DNA of 64,000 nucleotides from Rhinopithecus roxellana (lineage: Eukaryota; Chordata; Mammalia; Primates; Cercopithecidae): positions 82,108,563 through 82,172,562 of the forward strand of contig NC_044564.1 of NCBI RefSeq assembly GCF_007565055.1, written 5' to 3'. The first letter of the stretch is position 1. The number at the start of each line of letters is the position of its first letter. Below are positions 52,791 to 64,000 of this stretch, piece by piece. The notes beneath the pieces were generated by a model. That model saw only the letters and a list, made by a program, of their open reading frames with translations. It did not search any database and was not told where the DNA came from. The position numbers and the translations under genes are program-made.

Positions 52791-52974
52791 TAAATTTTTT
52801 ACCAAGTAATTTAATTGCATCAGGGAACAAACATCAAGCATATGTATAAGAATAAAAAAAAGATCTAGCACCCATCAATACCAAATTCACATATTTTGTC
52901 ATTCAGTAAAAAACTTGCCAGATATGCAGGCACAAAAAAAGTCTATTGAAATCTACAAGAAATAACAGATAATG

Positions 52975-53395
52975 GATAGTGATCCTGTTTATAAAAGATA
53001 TATGAAATTTAAAAAATATATAGAGATGAAGAACAGATCAGTAGTTGCCAAAGCTTAGAGTTTGAGGAGCAAGGAAGGGAGTGAGGCTATAAATAAAAAT
53101 TTTGTATCTTGATTCTGGTGGTGCTTACATGAAGCTACACCTGCTAAAATTGAGCATGATTCTATACATACACATGGAAACACAAAAACGAATACATGTT
53201 TAACCAATGAAATCTGAATAAACTCTGTGGTTGTCATTTTCCTGATTTTGCTATTGGAGTATCAATTTCAAAGTTATGCAATTTATCAACATTTGGAAAG
53301 GCAGAACGAAGGGTGCCTAAAATCTCTCTGTACATCTTTAAAATATTCCCTGCAAACCTATAATTATTTCCAAACAAAAACTTTTAAAAGTGAAA
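52975..53395 (+). mobile_element. L1M: L1M-type 3' end, sense
   Basis: gaacagatcagtagttgcca, ttttgtatcttgattctggt, ggtgcttacatgaagctaca, aatgaaatctgaataaactc, aacctataattatttccaaa, in the order of the old L1M 3'UTR. Non-coding. Confidence 0.85.
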
Positions 53396-55395
53396 TGCAG
53401 ACAGAAATAAGTAAACTGCTAGTGTCCTAAATATACTCCTAATTGGAAGCTCTGATGGAAGGTAGGCGCAGTGTTTGAAAAACTAACACAGAAAACTTTC
53501 CAAAATATATAAAAAGCAGAAATCATGACTCAAAGAAGCTCAACAAATTCTCAGAAAAAAAAAAATATATAGACATTATAAAAATTGTTAAAAGCACTCC
53601 TTCAGGCATAAGGAAAATGATAAAAGTTGGAAATCTGTAAATCTGTGTCTACACATAGGAAGGAAACAAGAAGCACAACAGAAATAGTAAATATGAAGTT
53701 AAATATAGAAGACTTGTTTCTTATTCTGTAAATATCTTTCAAAGACAATTGTCTGTGTAAGCAAAAGTAATAATGTAAATGAAATAAAATAAATAAAAAT
53801 TTGAGGTTGGGTTTTTTGAGAGTGAATCTTAACAAGTACTTTCCTGCATTGAAATCTTTCTCTTATCCTGCAGATGAAGGATAATTTGCCCTTTACAATG
53901 ATAACTTAATTTCTGTATAAAACCAGCTTCTTTTTCTGCTTCTGTCATTCTTCTTTATTTTCTCATTCTCTTTGAAAATCTTGCAGAATAATTGATCACA
54001 AAAGAACATATATTGTGTGATTATGGGCACACTTTTAAATATCTAATTGAAATAAAAAGCTACAAATTTCCAAAAGAAAAATTTTATACATTTAAACTGA
54101 GTTTATTTTGTATTAAATATCTTGATTCCTTAGAAACTTTTTATTTTTTAAACAAAAATGTAGTTCAGAAAAAAATTCTAAATATAGATTTTAGTAATAT
54201 ACATAATTGCCAAATAATAAAAGCAAGCCACTTAGACTTTTTGTCATAACTTTGAGATTTTTAAGCATTTGATATAGACATTTGATCCTTAAACATTTGA
54301 TATATTAACACAGGTATATAAATATTATTGATCAAGATATTTTTTGAAATATTCCTGATAAATTGATAATTCAGCGGGCAAACTAGGTAATTTAAAGTTA
54401 GTTAATCCCTGATTTTGCAACTTTGAAAAATAGCATTCATGTAATATTTTTAGTAATACTACAACTATATTTGATTTATCAGTTTAAAAAACTGTATAAT
54501 TTTTAGACATTAGTTGTATGGATCAAGTAAGTTATTATTGTTGCCACAAATTGCACATTTGTTTAATAACTGATGTCCTTTAAAAATTGATTAATCTGTT
54601 TTGTTGATACATTTTTATATTGCTAAAAATCATATAGCCTTAAATGTTAACTTAAATTGTATTTTCAGATTTTTAGCCAACTTTCAGAATTTAGACAGAT
54701 ATTAAATTGAGTTAATTGGTAAATAACATTTACATGCCTGGATAATATATAAGTAAGAAAAATATCTGTCACTAAACATGATTATGAATTTAGCTGTTTC
54801 TTACTTTTATACATTATGGGACAGCTACAGATTTATAGGTTAAATGTTTTACATGATGTATAAACGCTTATTTTATCATCTTAGAATTTGTTAAAGTTAT
54901 AGAAAATGTTTGCATATAAAATATAGATAAAAAGTTATAGTTTTCTCAGTTTATAGTTTTCTTTTCCTGGAACAAGATAAAATTTGTTTACTTTGATTAA
55001 ATGTGATAGTAAGTATAAGTGTTTGAGACTAGATACAATAGTGACACAAAAATATAAACATAGACACATCAAAAATATGGTTTCTCTGCTTGTTTCTTGA
55101 TAACATTACTGAGTAATATAACAGAATTTTACAAATTTAATATATGTTAAATCATGTTTTTTAAAGTATATCTTAAAGCTAAAAGCAAATATTTAACTTT
55201 ATCACATATTTGTAAATTTACATATTAGTGAATATCTAAACACAAAAAATGGTAGATTAATGCAAAACATTTATTGATCATAATAAAATTTAAAAAGTGT
55301 TTCAATAAATTGATCTCTGGCTAGATTTATAATACTGCAAATAATGAATTTGAAAGAAGCTATAAACAGTGCTAAAATATTATTAAGTGGCTCAG
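53396..55395. other. very AT-rich intergenic DNA, no gene seen
   Basis: 2 kb of poor-complexity AT-rich sequence; short frames such as 53992-54249 are Lys/Phe/Ile-rich as expected by chance. Confidence 0.5.
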
Positions 55396-58056
55396 TGTAT
55401 TAGTCTGTTTTCATGCTGCTGATAAAGACATAACACGAGACTGGGAAGAAAAAGAGGTTTAATTGGACTTAACAGTTCCCCATGTCTAGGGAGGCCACAA
55501 AATCATGGTGGGAGGTGAAAAGTACTTCTTACATGGTGGCAGCAAGAGAAAATGAGGAAGAAGCAAAAGCAGAAACCCTTGATAAACCCATAAGATCTCG
55601 TGAGACTGATTCACTATCACAAGAACAGCATGGGAAAGACAGGCCCCCATGATCCAATTACCTCCCGCTGGGTCCCTCCCACAACAAGTGGGAATTCTGG
55701 GAGATACAATTCAAGTTGAGATTTCAGTGGGACACAGCCGAACCATATAATTCCACTCCCACCCCTCCAAATCTCGTGTCCTCACATTTCAAAACCAATC
55801 ATGCCTTCTCAACAGTCCTCTAAAGTCTGAACTTATTTCAGGATTAACCCAGAAGTTCACAGTCCAAAGTCTTATCTGAGAAAAGGCAAGTCCCTTTCAC
55901 CTCTTGAGATTATAAAATCAAAAGCAAGCTAGTTACTTCCTAGATACAATGGGGGTACAGGTATTCGGTAAATACAGCTGTTCCAAATGGGAGAAATTGG
56001 CCAAAACAAAAGGGTTACAGGGTCCTTATGCAAGTCTGAAATCCAGTGGAGCAGTCAAACTTTAAAGCTCCAGAATAATCTCTTTGACTCCATGTCTCAC
56101 ATTCAGGATATGCCGATGCAAGAGGTGGTTTCCCCCATCTTGGGCAGCTCCACTGCTGCAGCTTTGCAGTGCACAGCCTCCCTTATGGCTGCTTTCATGG
56201 GCTGACATTAGTATCTGCAGCTTTTCCAGGCACAGGGTGCAAGCTGTCAGTGGATCTACCATTCTGGGGTCTGAAGGACCGTGGGCCGCTTCTCATAGTT
56301 CCACTAGGTGGTTGCCTAGTAAGGACTCTTTGTGAGAGCACGGACCCCACATTTCCCTTACTCACTGCCTTAGCAGAGGTTCTCTATGAGGGTCCCACCC
56401 CTGCAGCAAATTTTGTCTGGGCATCCAGGTATTTTTATATATCTTTTGAAATCTAGGTGGAGGTTCCCAAACTTCAATTCTTGACTTCTGTGTACCCCCA
56501 TGCTCAACACCTCTTGGAAGCTGCCATGGCATGGGGCTCCCACCCTCTGAAGCCACAGCCAGAGCTGTATGTTGGCCCCTTTCGGGCATGACTGGAGTGG
56601 CTGGGACATAGGGCACCAAGTCCCTAGGCTGCACACAGCATGGGAACCCTAGGCTCAGCCACAAAACCACTTATTCCTCCTGCGCCTCAGGACCTGTGAT
56701 GGGAGAGGCTGCCAGGAAGTTCTCTGACAAGGCCTGGAAACATTTTCCCCATGGTCATGGGGATTAACATTAGGCTCCTTGCTACTTATGCAGATTTGTT
56801 CAGGGGGCTTGAATTTCTCCCCAGAAAATGGGTTTTTCTTTTCTACTGCATTGTAAGGCTGCAAATTTTCTGAACTTTTATGCTCTATTTCCCTTTTTTT
56901 GTTTTTTTAATTTTTTAAATTATACTTTATGTTCTAGGGTACATGTGCACAATGTGCAGGTTTGTTACATATGTATATATGTGCCATGTTGGTGTGCTGC
57001 ACCCATTAACTCGTCATTTACATTAGGTATATCTCCTAATGCTATCCCTCCCCCCTCCCCCCACCCCACAACAGGCCCCAGTGTGTGATGTTCCCCTTCC
57101 TGTATCCAAGTGATCTCCTTGTTCAATTCCCACCTATGAGTGAGAACATGTGGTGTTTGGTTTTATGCTCTTGGGATAGTTTGCTGAGAATGATGGTTTC
57201 TAGTTGCATCCATGTCCCTACAAAGGACACGAACTCATCCTTTTTTATGACTGCATAGTATTCTATGGTGTATGTTAAAACAGAATGATTTTAACAGCAC
57301 CACAGTCACCTTTTGAATGCTTTGCTGCTTAGAAATTTCTTCTGCCAGATACCCTGAATCACCTCTCTCAAGTTCAAAGTTCCACAAATTTCTAGGGCAG
57401 GGGCAAAATTCTACCAGTCTCTATGGTAAAACATAACAAGAGTCACCTTTGCTCCAGTTCCCAACAAGTTCCTTATCTCCATCTCACCAGACCACCTCAG
57501 CCTGGACTTTATTGTCAGCATTTTGGTCAAAGTCATTCAACAAGCCTCTAGGAAGTTCCAGATTTTCCCACATTTTCCTCTCTTCTTCTGATCCCTCCAA
57601 ACTGTTCCAACCTCTGCCCACTACCCAGTTCCAAAGTAATTTCCATATATTCAGGTATCTTTTCAGCAATGCCCCACTCTACTGGTGCCATTTGCTGTAT
57701 TAGTCCATTTTCACGTTGCTGATAAAGACATACCTGAGACCAGGAAGAAAAAGAGGTTTAATTGGACTTATAGTTCCACATGACTGGAGAGGCCTCAGAA
57801 TCATGGTGGGAGGCAAAAAGCATTTCTTACATGGTGGGGGCAAGAGAAACTAAGGAAGAAGCAAAAGTGGAAAGCCCTGATAAACTCATCAGATCTGGTG
57901 AGACCTATTCACTATCATGAGAATAGCACAGGAGAGACCAGCCCCCATGATTCAGTGACCTCCCCCTGGGTCCCTCGTCCCTCACACAACACACGGGAAT
58001 GCTGAGAGATACAATTCAAGTTAATATTTCGGTGGGGAAACAGTCAACCCATATCA
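55396..58056 (-). mobile_element. THE1/MST: complete THE1/MST MaLR element (LTR-internal-LTR), antisense
   Basis: LTRs at 55396-55749 and 57696-58056, both opening tgtattagtc and containing aagaaaaagaggtttaattg, with MaLR internal sequence between (cctctaaagtctgaacttat, aggttcccaaacttcaattc, ggctcctt). The 5-bp target duplications ctcag (55391-55395) and ctcaa (58057-58061) differ by one base. Complete copies are less frequent than solo LTRs. The internal region codes for nothing intact, and a truncated L1 at 56889-57273 interrupts it. Confidence 0.92.
56889..57273 (-). mobile_element. L1PA: 5'-truncated primate L1, antisense, within MaLR
   Basis: T-rich tail, tatactttatgttctagggt, acatgtgcacaatgtgcagg, gtgagaacatgtggtgtttg, agttgcatccatgtccctac, ending at agtattctatggtgtat. 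No clear target duplication; MaLR text resumes at aaaacagaatg. Confidence 0.93.
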
Positions 58057-59044
58057 CTCAACATTAATGGATTCATTATGTAAATAAAAGAATGTATAAA
58101 TATCTTACTATAAATTGTAATATAGGCAATGTCAAAATTGAGTAATTATTCAACCATTTATCTGCCTTTCTACATTTAAATTAGTAAATCATCATTCACT
58201 AAAAACATTGTGTAGCTGCTTCTTGTTTTTATATCAATATTTGGTGTTCTCCAAAAGAAAGTGAATATAAATAATTCTTACTGGAAACCAAAAGTCAGAG
58301 AAAACAATAAAGTAGGCATAAGGAACATGATTATAAATAAAATGATTAACGCCCATCAACTGAGTAAATTTACTGTCATTTTTGTGAAATAAAAACCATA
58401 TCAGTAGAAACAACAGAAATTATATCGTCTGTGGAATTTCATAAATAATATATTAATTTTGTGATATTCAGCTTCAAAATTTAGAAAATCCTATTACAAA
58501 AAAATTCTCTATTTTTTTTAAATTGCATACTGAGTATACTTGAATTTTTTAATGAGATAATACAGATAAAGAACATAAACACGAAGTGGAGGGTCCATAC
58601 TAACTGCAGCTTTAAGCACTCAATAAAATGTAACTGTAATAACAATACTTTTATTGTTGCTAATACTATTCATTCTTGAAAACCATTCAAATTGTATTCT
58701 TATAGGACCTGCACAATTTTATGAATTTATTCTTGGATATTTAGTATCTTTTCTACTGTAAAGGGTATGTCTTACCATTTTCTTTTCTAAATGGTTATTA
58801 TTTAACTCAAAAAATACACATTTATTTTTGTATATTATCTTAACAATTCAAATAGTTTTCTTTATTGTTTCTGCTGTGCTTAGCAGTATAGAATTATTTC
58901 ACTTAGAATATAAATATATAATTAATTTGCCTTTTTATTTATATGTACCTCTTTTTTCCTTAAAAGCTAAATAGTAATCATTATAGCAAGTATTCCTTCT
59001 CATGATTAATTTTAACATTAATGACAACTAACATTTACTGAATA
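58057..59044. other. AT-rich intergenic DNA, no gene seen
   Basis: Nothing recognisable. Confidence 0.5.
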
Positions 59045-59690
59045 CTGATAAAGGTGATCTGAATGTTTCCCTAGGCTTGACTAAGCTACAGACGTATTTC
59101 TTCCTGACAATAGGGTCCTTCCCTCCCTTAGAGAATTTACTTTAGTGAAGTTTCCATTGTAAATTCTTTCTCTGCCCCACTGACATGTAAATCTTCTCTC
59201 AGTCTCTTCCCAGTTTTCTACTCAGAGAATTTTTTTCTCAAGAACCTGAAAGTTAGTCCTTTGAAATATGATTTAAAAAAATGTTATTCCTATCTCTCAA
59301 TTTTTATGAAAGAGTAGGAGCCTAACTTCCAAAAGCAACAATTGGCAAATATAGATGACCTAATTACATTGACGTCTTCCTTCTAATGTCTTCCAATATT
59401 TTGCTACTAGCTCTTTAAAGCTCTGAAATCCTCCAGCCTTTTTTTCCCAGTGGAGTTGAGTTCAATTTCTCTTTCTCATTGCAATATTCTTGACAAAAGT
59501 CTTACTTAACTGTTTAACTCTGTCTAGTGCAGCTTTTCTTTGAGAATACATAACTCTGTTTCATACACTGTGTATGGGAAACACTATTTTGTTTTCAACC
59601 CTCCAGTTCTGATAGATACCACGTAAGAATTTTGATCTCTTCAGCTGAGTGTTTGGCCTCCCTCAGCCAAGCATATTAGGAAAATACTAG
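59045..59690. mobile_element. possible old ERVL-type LTR
   Basis: A stretch with more C and G than its flanks and LTR-like phrases (taggcttgactaagctacag, gggtccttccctcccttaga, ctgaaagttagtcctttgaa, gagcctaacttccaaaagca). I associate these with ERVL LTRs of the MLT2 kind, but only loosely; no termini or target duplications found. Confidence 0.35.
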
Positions 59691-61719
59691 AAAAATATTT
59701 GTGTGGAAATTTCCAAAGTTGTATAATCTCTATGTAAGCACAATGAAAGTCAATAAAATAAATGATACATACAGCAAGGTGTAAGGTGCGCTTCTGCTAA
59801 GGGATGATTGATTTGTTGCACAACACATTATGTGATGGAAGATATTCAAGAATTCTGGGCCAAATTGTGTTTAATAGATTATCAACAATAATATTGAAAC
59901 TGCCATATATAAATCCCTGGGTAAGGATTAAATATTCTGAGTCATATGTTAATAAAATTAGATTATGGCCCAATGATTATTTTGTGCTAATCACTGTCTT
60001 AATTACTTTCCATGAATTAAGTTCATGTGTGTTCTCACTTCAGAAATGAGAAAGGGAAGCAAATGAGAAATTAATATAAGTCCAAACAAGCCATACTATT
60101 CACCTCACACTATGTGATAGTGAAGGTGGAGGTGATGCACATCAATAATGTGAAATTAGAACCAATAGAACTTAATATAAAAATTGTCATTCACAAGAGT
60201 GACTAAATTTCAAATATATCTCAAATTTCGTACTTTTCTGGGGGAGGAGGGATAAGAAAAAATGAAGAAACATTAAAAGAAATAAATAACAAGAAAAAAG
60301 GAGATTTAGAAATTAAAATACAAGTTTAATTTCTTCAAGTCTATGAGTCTTCAACTTTGGGTCAAATTTTAGGACCTGAAACTGAGAACAGATATCAGTA
60401 TTTGTAACATAATTTTGGATGTTGTCTGTATAAACAACATGCACTCTTTTAACCACTAGAGAGAACAATTTTAAATTATGTTAAAGTTGGTATCAATGGC
60501 AAAAGAAGATTTTAAAACTACAGCTTAAATTTCCATTTTTCCTAAATTCTCAGGAATCACTTAGTGTGAAGTTAGCAACAGCTGGCAATACAGCAAATAT
60601 CACCTTTTAAAAAAATTCTACCTAGTTAAAATATTCTCAAAAATCAATTCACAAATGGAGAATAAGGCTTGAATAAATTTTAAAAAATAATTTAGTGGGT
60701 TTATCTTGAAAGAAAAGTTTGATGAATATATGACATTGGCATAGGAGTACCTTTTAATGTAATCTTTATTGCAGAATACCTAACAATTTATCATATGATG
60801 TGTGTATTTTAACATCACATCTGGCCTGCTGTGGTTTCCTCTGCAAATATATGCAATATAAACAGTAACAATAGACACAATAATGTAAGACAGAAAATAA
60901 TTAACAGCTCTAAGCATATGGGATTACAAAAAGTTATGTAAGAGGTAAAAGACTATAAAAGCCATAATACCTGTTGTTTGGTCTTTCAAGTTAATCTTTA
61001 TGCTGAATCATTCTGTAGGAAAGTTATTTTCTTCAAGATCAATGGTGGCTCTATTGAAACCATAATATACCAAAATAATTTGAAAAATGACATTGTTTAT
61101 GCTTACCAATACAACCAGTAAGTATTTGTCAATGGCTCATTATGTGTGGAGAACTACTCAAGAATCTGAATTCTTAACATTGAACAAATTGGACTTGGTA
61201 TCAACTCTCCAGATGATTGCTTTGGGAAAGCAAATAAATTCAGTAATTACATAAAAATAGATATAATTATTAGAAATTGCCTTTAAAGGAAACAAAATTG
61301 CATGAACATAGTGTCTTCCATCTTTTAGGATGATATGTAATTTTTAATTTTTATTTTTGAAAGCAAGAGCAGTTTCTACAATGTTGTTCTGGACAAACTT
61401 CATTCCAATGCTCAGTACACCCACAGAGTCAAGGAAGCAAACCATCATTATGATCATGCTTTTGAGAAACAGAGGGTAGGAGGGAAAACAGACAGAACTG
61501 GATATGACAAAGTACCTTGGAAAAGGAATCCACACTTATCAGCCACAGTATGACTGATATCTCATTTCAAATATCACCTTTCTGCTCTATTTATTTAATT
61601 TTGAATTTTGGGACAACGTTATCTATTAAAAGTCAAGATAGAAAATACACTTCTATCTGTTTGATTTTTCCCGTTTCTAGAATTAGGTCATTTGCTAATG
61701 GAGACTTTTTATTTGCAAT
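59691..61719. other. AT-rich intergenic DNA, no gene seen
   Basis: No recognisable element. Frames at 59804-60049 and 61344-61535 lack domains. Confidence 0.5.
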
Positions 61720-62125
61720 CACTTTTTATTTTCTTTCCAATTTGTATTTTAATTTTAAGAAATACATGTACAAGTTTGTTACATGGATATATTATGTGTT
61801 GCGGGAGTTTGGTGTACAGGCAATTTTTCACCCAGGTAATCACCATAAGATCTGATAGGTCATTTTTCAATTTTCATCCTCCTACCAGCCGCCACCCTCA
61901 AGTAGGCCCCGGTGACTATTGTTTCTTTCTTGGTGTCCATATGTACTCCACATTTAGCTCCCAATTATAAGTGAAACTATCTAGTATTTGGTTTTCTATT
62001 CTTGTGTTAATTTGCTTAGGACAGTGACCTTCACTCCTATCCATGTTGCTGCAAAGGACATAATCTCATATTTTTTATGGCTACATAGCATTCTGTGGTG
62101 TACGTGTTCCACGTTTTCTTCATAG
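61720..62125 (-). mobile_element. L1: 5'-truncated L1 (L1PB/L1MA-like) 3' end, antisense
   Basis: acatgtacaagtttgttaca, caatttttcacccaggtaat, ttctttcttggtgtccatat, atccatgttgctgcaaagga, catagcattctgtggtgtac. No poly(T) or target duplication remains visible, which fits its greater divergence. Confidence 0.87.
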
Positions 62126-63029
62126 GATAATCAAATCATTTAAAATATGAAGGGAAGAATTTGAGAGAGAAAAACATGTATTAAGGCCAACCACGTGTTA
62201 ATACTTTGCCATATTTGAAGATCTGACTGGTAGGCTGCAGGAAAGACAATGGCTTAGAGATGAATGAGTGAAAGGATAAAAAGAGAGTTAGAGACAGAGA
62301 CAAAGACAAAGGACTAGAAAACAGGAGCAAAATCATTAAGGACCATGGTAACAAGTTTGAATTTTGCATTAAGCACAACTAGAAATCATTGCCATAAGCT
62401 TTCTTGGATCTTCACTTTGCTTTGTCTCTCTCTGTCTCTCTCTCTTCATATGCACACACATGCATGCACACACACACACACACACTCACACATTCTATTC
62501 TGATTTTTTTTTTTTTTTTGAGAATTCTAACTAATATGGATTTTGGTATCCATAGTTGTTGTAGATAAATAGGCTTTTAACAATGAGTTTTCTTAATCAC
62601 TTCTAGGGTTTTGGTATTGCTTTTCTAATATGATTAGATTTAAAGATGTGATATGACTCCATTTACAGTAGTAAAGAACACATATAATCTATGATCTGTT
62701 ATAAATAAAGAAATACACAAAAATATCATTAATGGATACTCCTAATCACCCACTTATAAGAGGCAAGGATCTTTGATACATTTAAACATCTTTCAACAAA
62801 TATAATGAGAGTGGTTGTTTGTTCCTAATGTTGTTGGACCAAGTGAGTAAAGTAAAGGATGCATTCAGGGATTTGAATTCCTAGCTCAACCCATCACATT
62901 AATTATCTAAGATTTTATAAATGCCTTGAGGGAGTTTCTTATTTCTTGTAGTTATACAACTTAGATTTAAAAAAAGATAAAAGAAAAAAAAAAGCTCATC
63001 ACGTGACTAACTGAATTAAAATGCAAGTT
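62126..63029. other. intergenic DNA with microsatellites, no gene seen
   Basis: Contains the simple-repeat cluster at 62424-62519 and an A-rich run at 62965-62992; otherwise unremarkable. Confidence 0.5.
62424..62519. repeat. (CT)n-(CA)n-T(n) simple repeat cluster
   Basis: tctctctgtctctctctct, then cacacacacacacacac, then a T run at about 62502-62519. Confidence 0.95.
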
Positions 63030-64000
63030 GAACTCTGGATAGGAAGAATCAATCCATAAAAATGGCCATACTTTCCAAAACAATTTATAGATTCAATGAT
63101 ATACCTATTTACCATTCAGATTCTTCACAGTAGAAAAAATTATTTTAAAATTCATATGGAAGCAAAAAGGAACCCAAATAGCTAAGACAATCCTAAGCAA
63201 AAAGAAGAAAGCTGAAAATATCACCATCTGACTTCAAAGTATACTGTTGTGGAATCACAGGAGAGGACACACCAATTTGTGGGATTTTATTAGGTGGCCA
63301 CTGACTCAGCGGATGAACATCCAAAGGCTGAGCTCCGAAAAAAGACAGGCATGCATACATGCAACTGGAGGGGGCTGGCCAGCGAGTGGCACGAAACTTG
63401 CAGGGCGGACAAGCAAGCTTACAGAAGCAGAACAATGACAGTTTATTAAACAGTGACAGATGTTGCAACTCAGGTATGTCTTGTGACCACCATACTATAC
63501 AGATGGGAAAACAGGAACTTACAAAATCCTTACAAACTTGTAGAAACAGTTGTAAAAATAGTTATGAGAGTAAAACAAAGAATAACGGTATGGGGAAAAA
63601 ATGCAAAAAGGGGGAAACTGGTAAGAAGAACTTGTTTTTCTCATCCCTGCTCATGGAGCCCATTCCTTCTGGGTCCTGCCTGGCTTTGCAGATAATGTTA
63701 TCATAGTCCCAGCAGGATCTCAGAGTGAGTCAGCACAGGGAAAGACTTGTTTTGCTTTTACTTGTTTTTCTTTTTACATCTTCTGCTTCAATACTTCAGA
63801 GCTACAGTTACCAAAACAGCATAGTACTGGTACAAAAACAGATACATATGCCAATGATACAGAATAGAGAACCCAGATCTAAGGCTACATGCCTACAACT
63901 ATCTGATCTTCCACAAACCTGACAAAAACAAGCAACTGGGAAAGACTTCCCTATTCAATAAATGGTGCTGAAATAACTGGAAAGCCATGTGCAGAAAATT
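63030..64000 (+). mobile_element. L1PA: primate L1 ORF2 fragment, sense, split by an LTR, runs off the window
   Basis: Left part 63030-63244: ctggataggaagaatcaatc, aaatggccatactttccaaa, agacaatcctaagcaaaaag. Right part 63791-64000: gagctacagttaccaaaaca, gcatagtactggtacaaaaa, ataaatggtgctgaaataac. The solo LTR at 63245-63790 separates them. ORF2 is not open. The 5' truncation is near 63030; the 3' end lies beyond the window. Confidence 0.93.
63245..63790 (-). mobile_element. solo LTR of unassigned ERV, 4-bp TSD
   Basis: Starts tgttgtggaatcacaggaga and ends catcttctgcttca on the plus strand, giving TG...CA ends. The four bases atac flank it on both sides (63241-63244 and 63791-63794), and L1 text is continuous across them. 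The minus strand has two AATAAA signals (63435-63455 and 63282-63292 regions), supporting minus orientation; a TATA box is not obvious. A 4-bp duplication is usual for gammaretrovirus-like ERVs. Its younger age than the L1 and my failure to recognise it suggest a lineage-restricted LTR. Confidence 0.85.

Noticed and set aside
56084..56670. Cluster of 83-102 codon frames on both strands
   Set aside because: All lie in the MaLR internal region, which is non-coding in these elements; frames in opposite strands overlap.
56889..57273. Possible target duplication for the L1 in the MaLR
   Set aside because: Flanks (ccctttt and ttaaaacag) share only T/A runs; no convincing duplication can be defined.

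Overview
The window is a repeat-dense, AT-rich stretch of primate DNA in which I find no intact host protein-coding gene and no tRNA, rRNA or CRISPR array. Every longer open reading frame I can interpret lies inside a mobile element: LINE-1 ORF2 or retroviral pol/env remnants. Alu elements, primate L1 3' ends, THE1/MST and MLT1 LTRs, MER2, MIR and L2 place it in an anthropoid primate. The Alu at 14828-15143 carries a set of differences from the usual human AluY (ggccggatctcag, cacctcgccc, a longer T run before agtagagac, cccgtctcgg, ggcttgag) that I recognise as typical of Old World monkeys, so macaque, baboon or a relative is the best guess. Family names come from pattern recognition, not from a database search.

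Layout. 1-5.8 kb: half of a MADE1/mariner end, an unclassified richer segment (1.6-2.66 kb), and an old antisense L1 split by an AluY. 5.8-9.2 kb: an 85-bp tandem duplication and a short 5'-truncated L1. 9.2-12.7 kb: an MLT1 LTR with a THE1/MST LTR inside it, then MIR, L2 and another MLT1 LTR. 12.8-16.5 kb: an unnamed repeat (copy A), a sense L1MA-like element broken by an Alu and by a 143-bp insert whose sister copy lies at 16.36 kb. 19.0-25.0 kb: one antisense L1 keeping its 3' two thirds and its 5'UTR, but with the middle replaced by copy B of the 12.8 kb repeat.

25-34 kb: unique AT-rich DNA, an old LINE-like repeat (27.05-28.44 kb), an AluY and a pair of related ancient repeats. 34.2-38.0 kb: an MLT1-type LTR split by a primate L1 with a classic 5' inversion (twin priming), inside which a 17-bp fold-back has been copied. 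38-41.5 kb: two MIRs, L2, an L1 stub and a MER2 transposon with its TA duplication. 42.6-48.1 kb: a decayed antisense class I endogenous retrovirus with its 3' LTR, an env remnant, integrase, RNase H, RT, protease and the gag C-terminus; the 5' LTR and most of env are missing and several catalytic residues are changed. 48-55.4 kb: mostly unique AT-rich DNA with microsatellites, an LTR-like fragment and an L1M tail. 55.4-58.06 kb: a complete LTR-internal-LTR MaLR element with a 5-bp target duplication and an L1 in its body. 58-64 kb: unique DNA, an L1 stub, and a sense L1 running off the window that is split by a solo LTR (63245-63790) I cannot name.

The elements do not work together as a system. 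The interest is in insertion and repair history: nested elements, templated insertions, inverted duplications, and one unassigned and perhaps lineage-restricted LTR.
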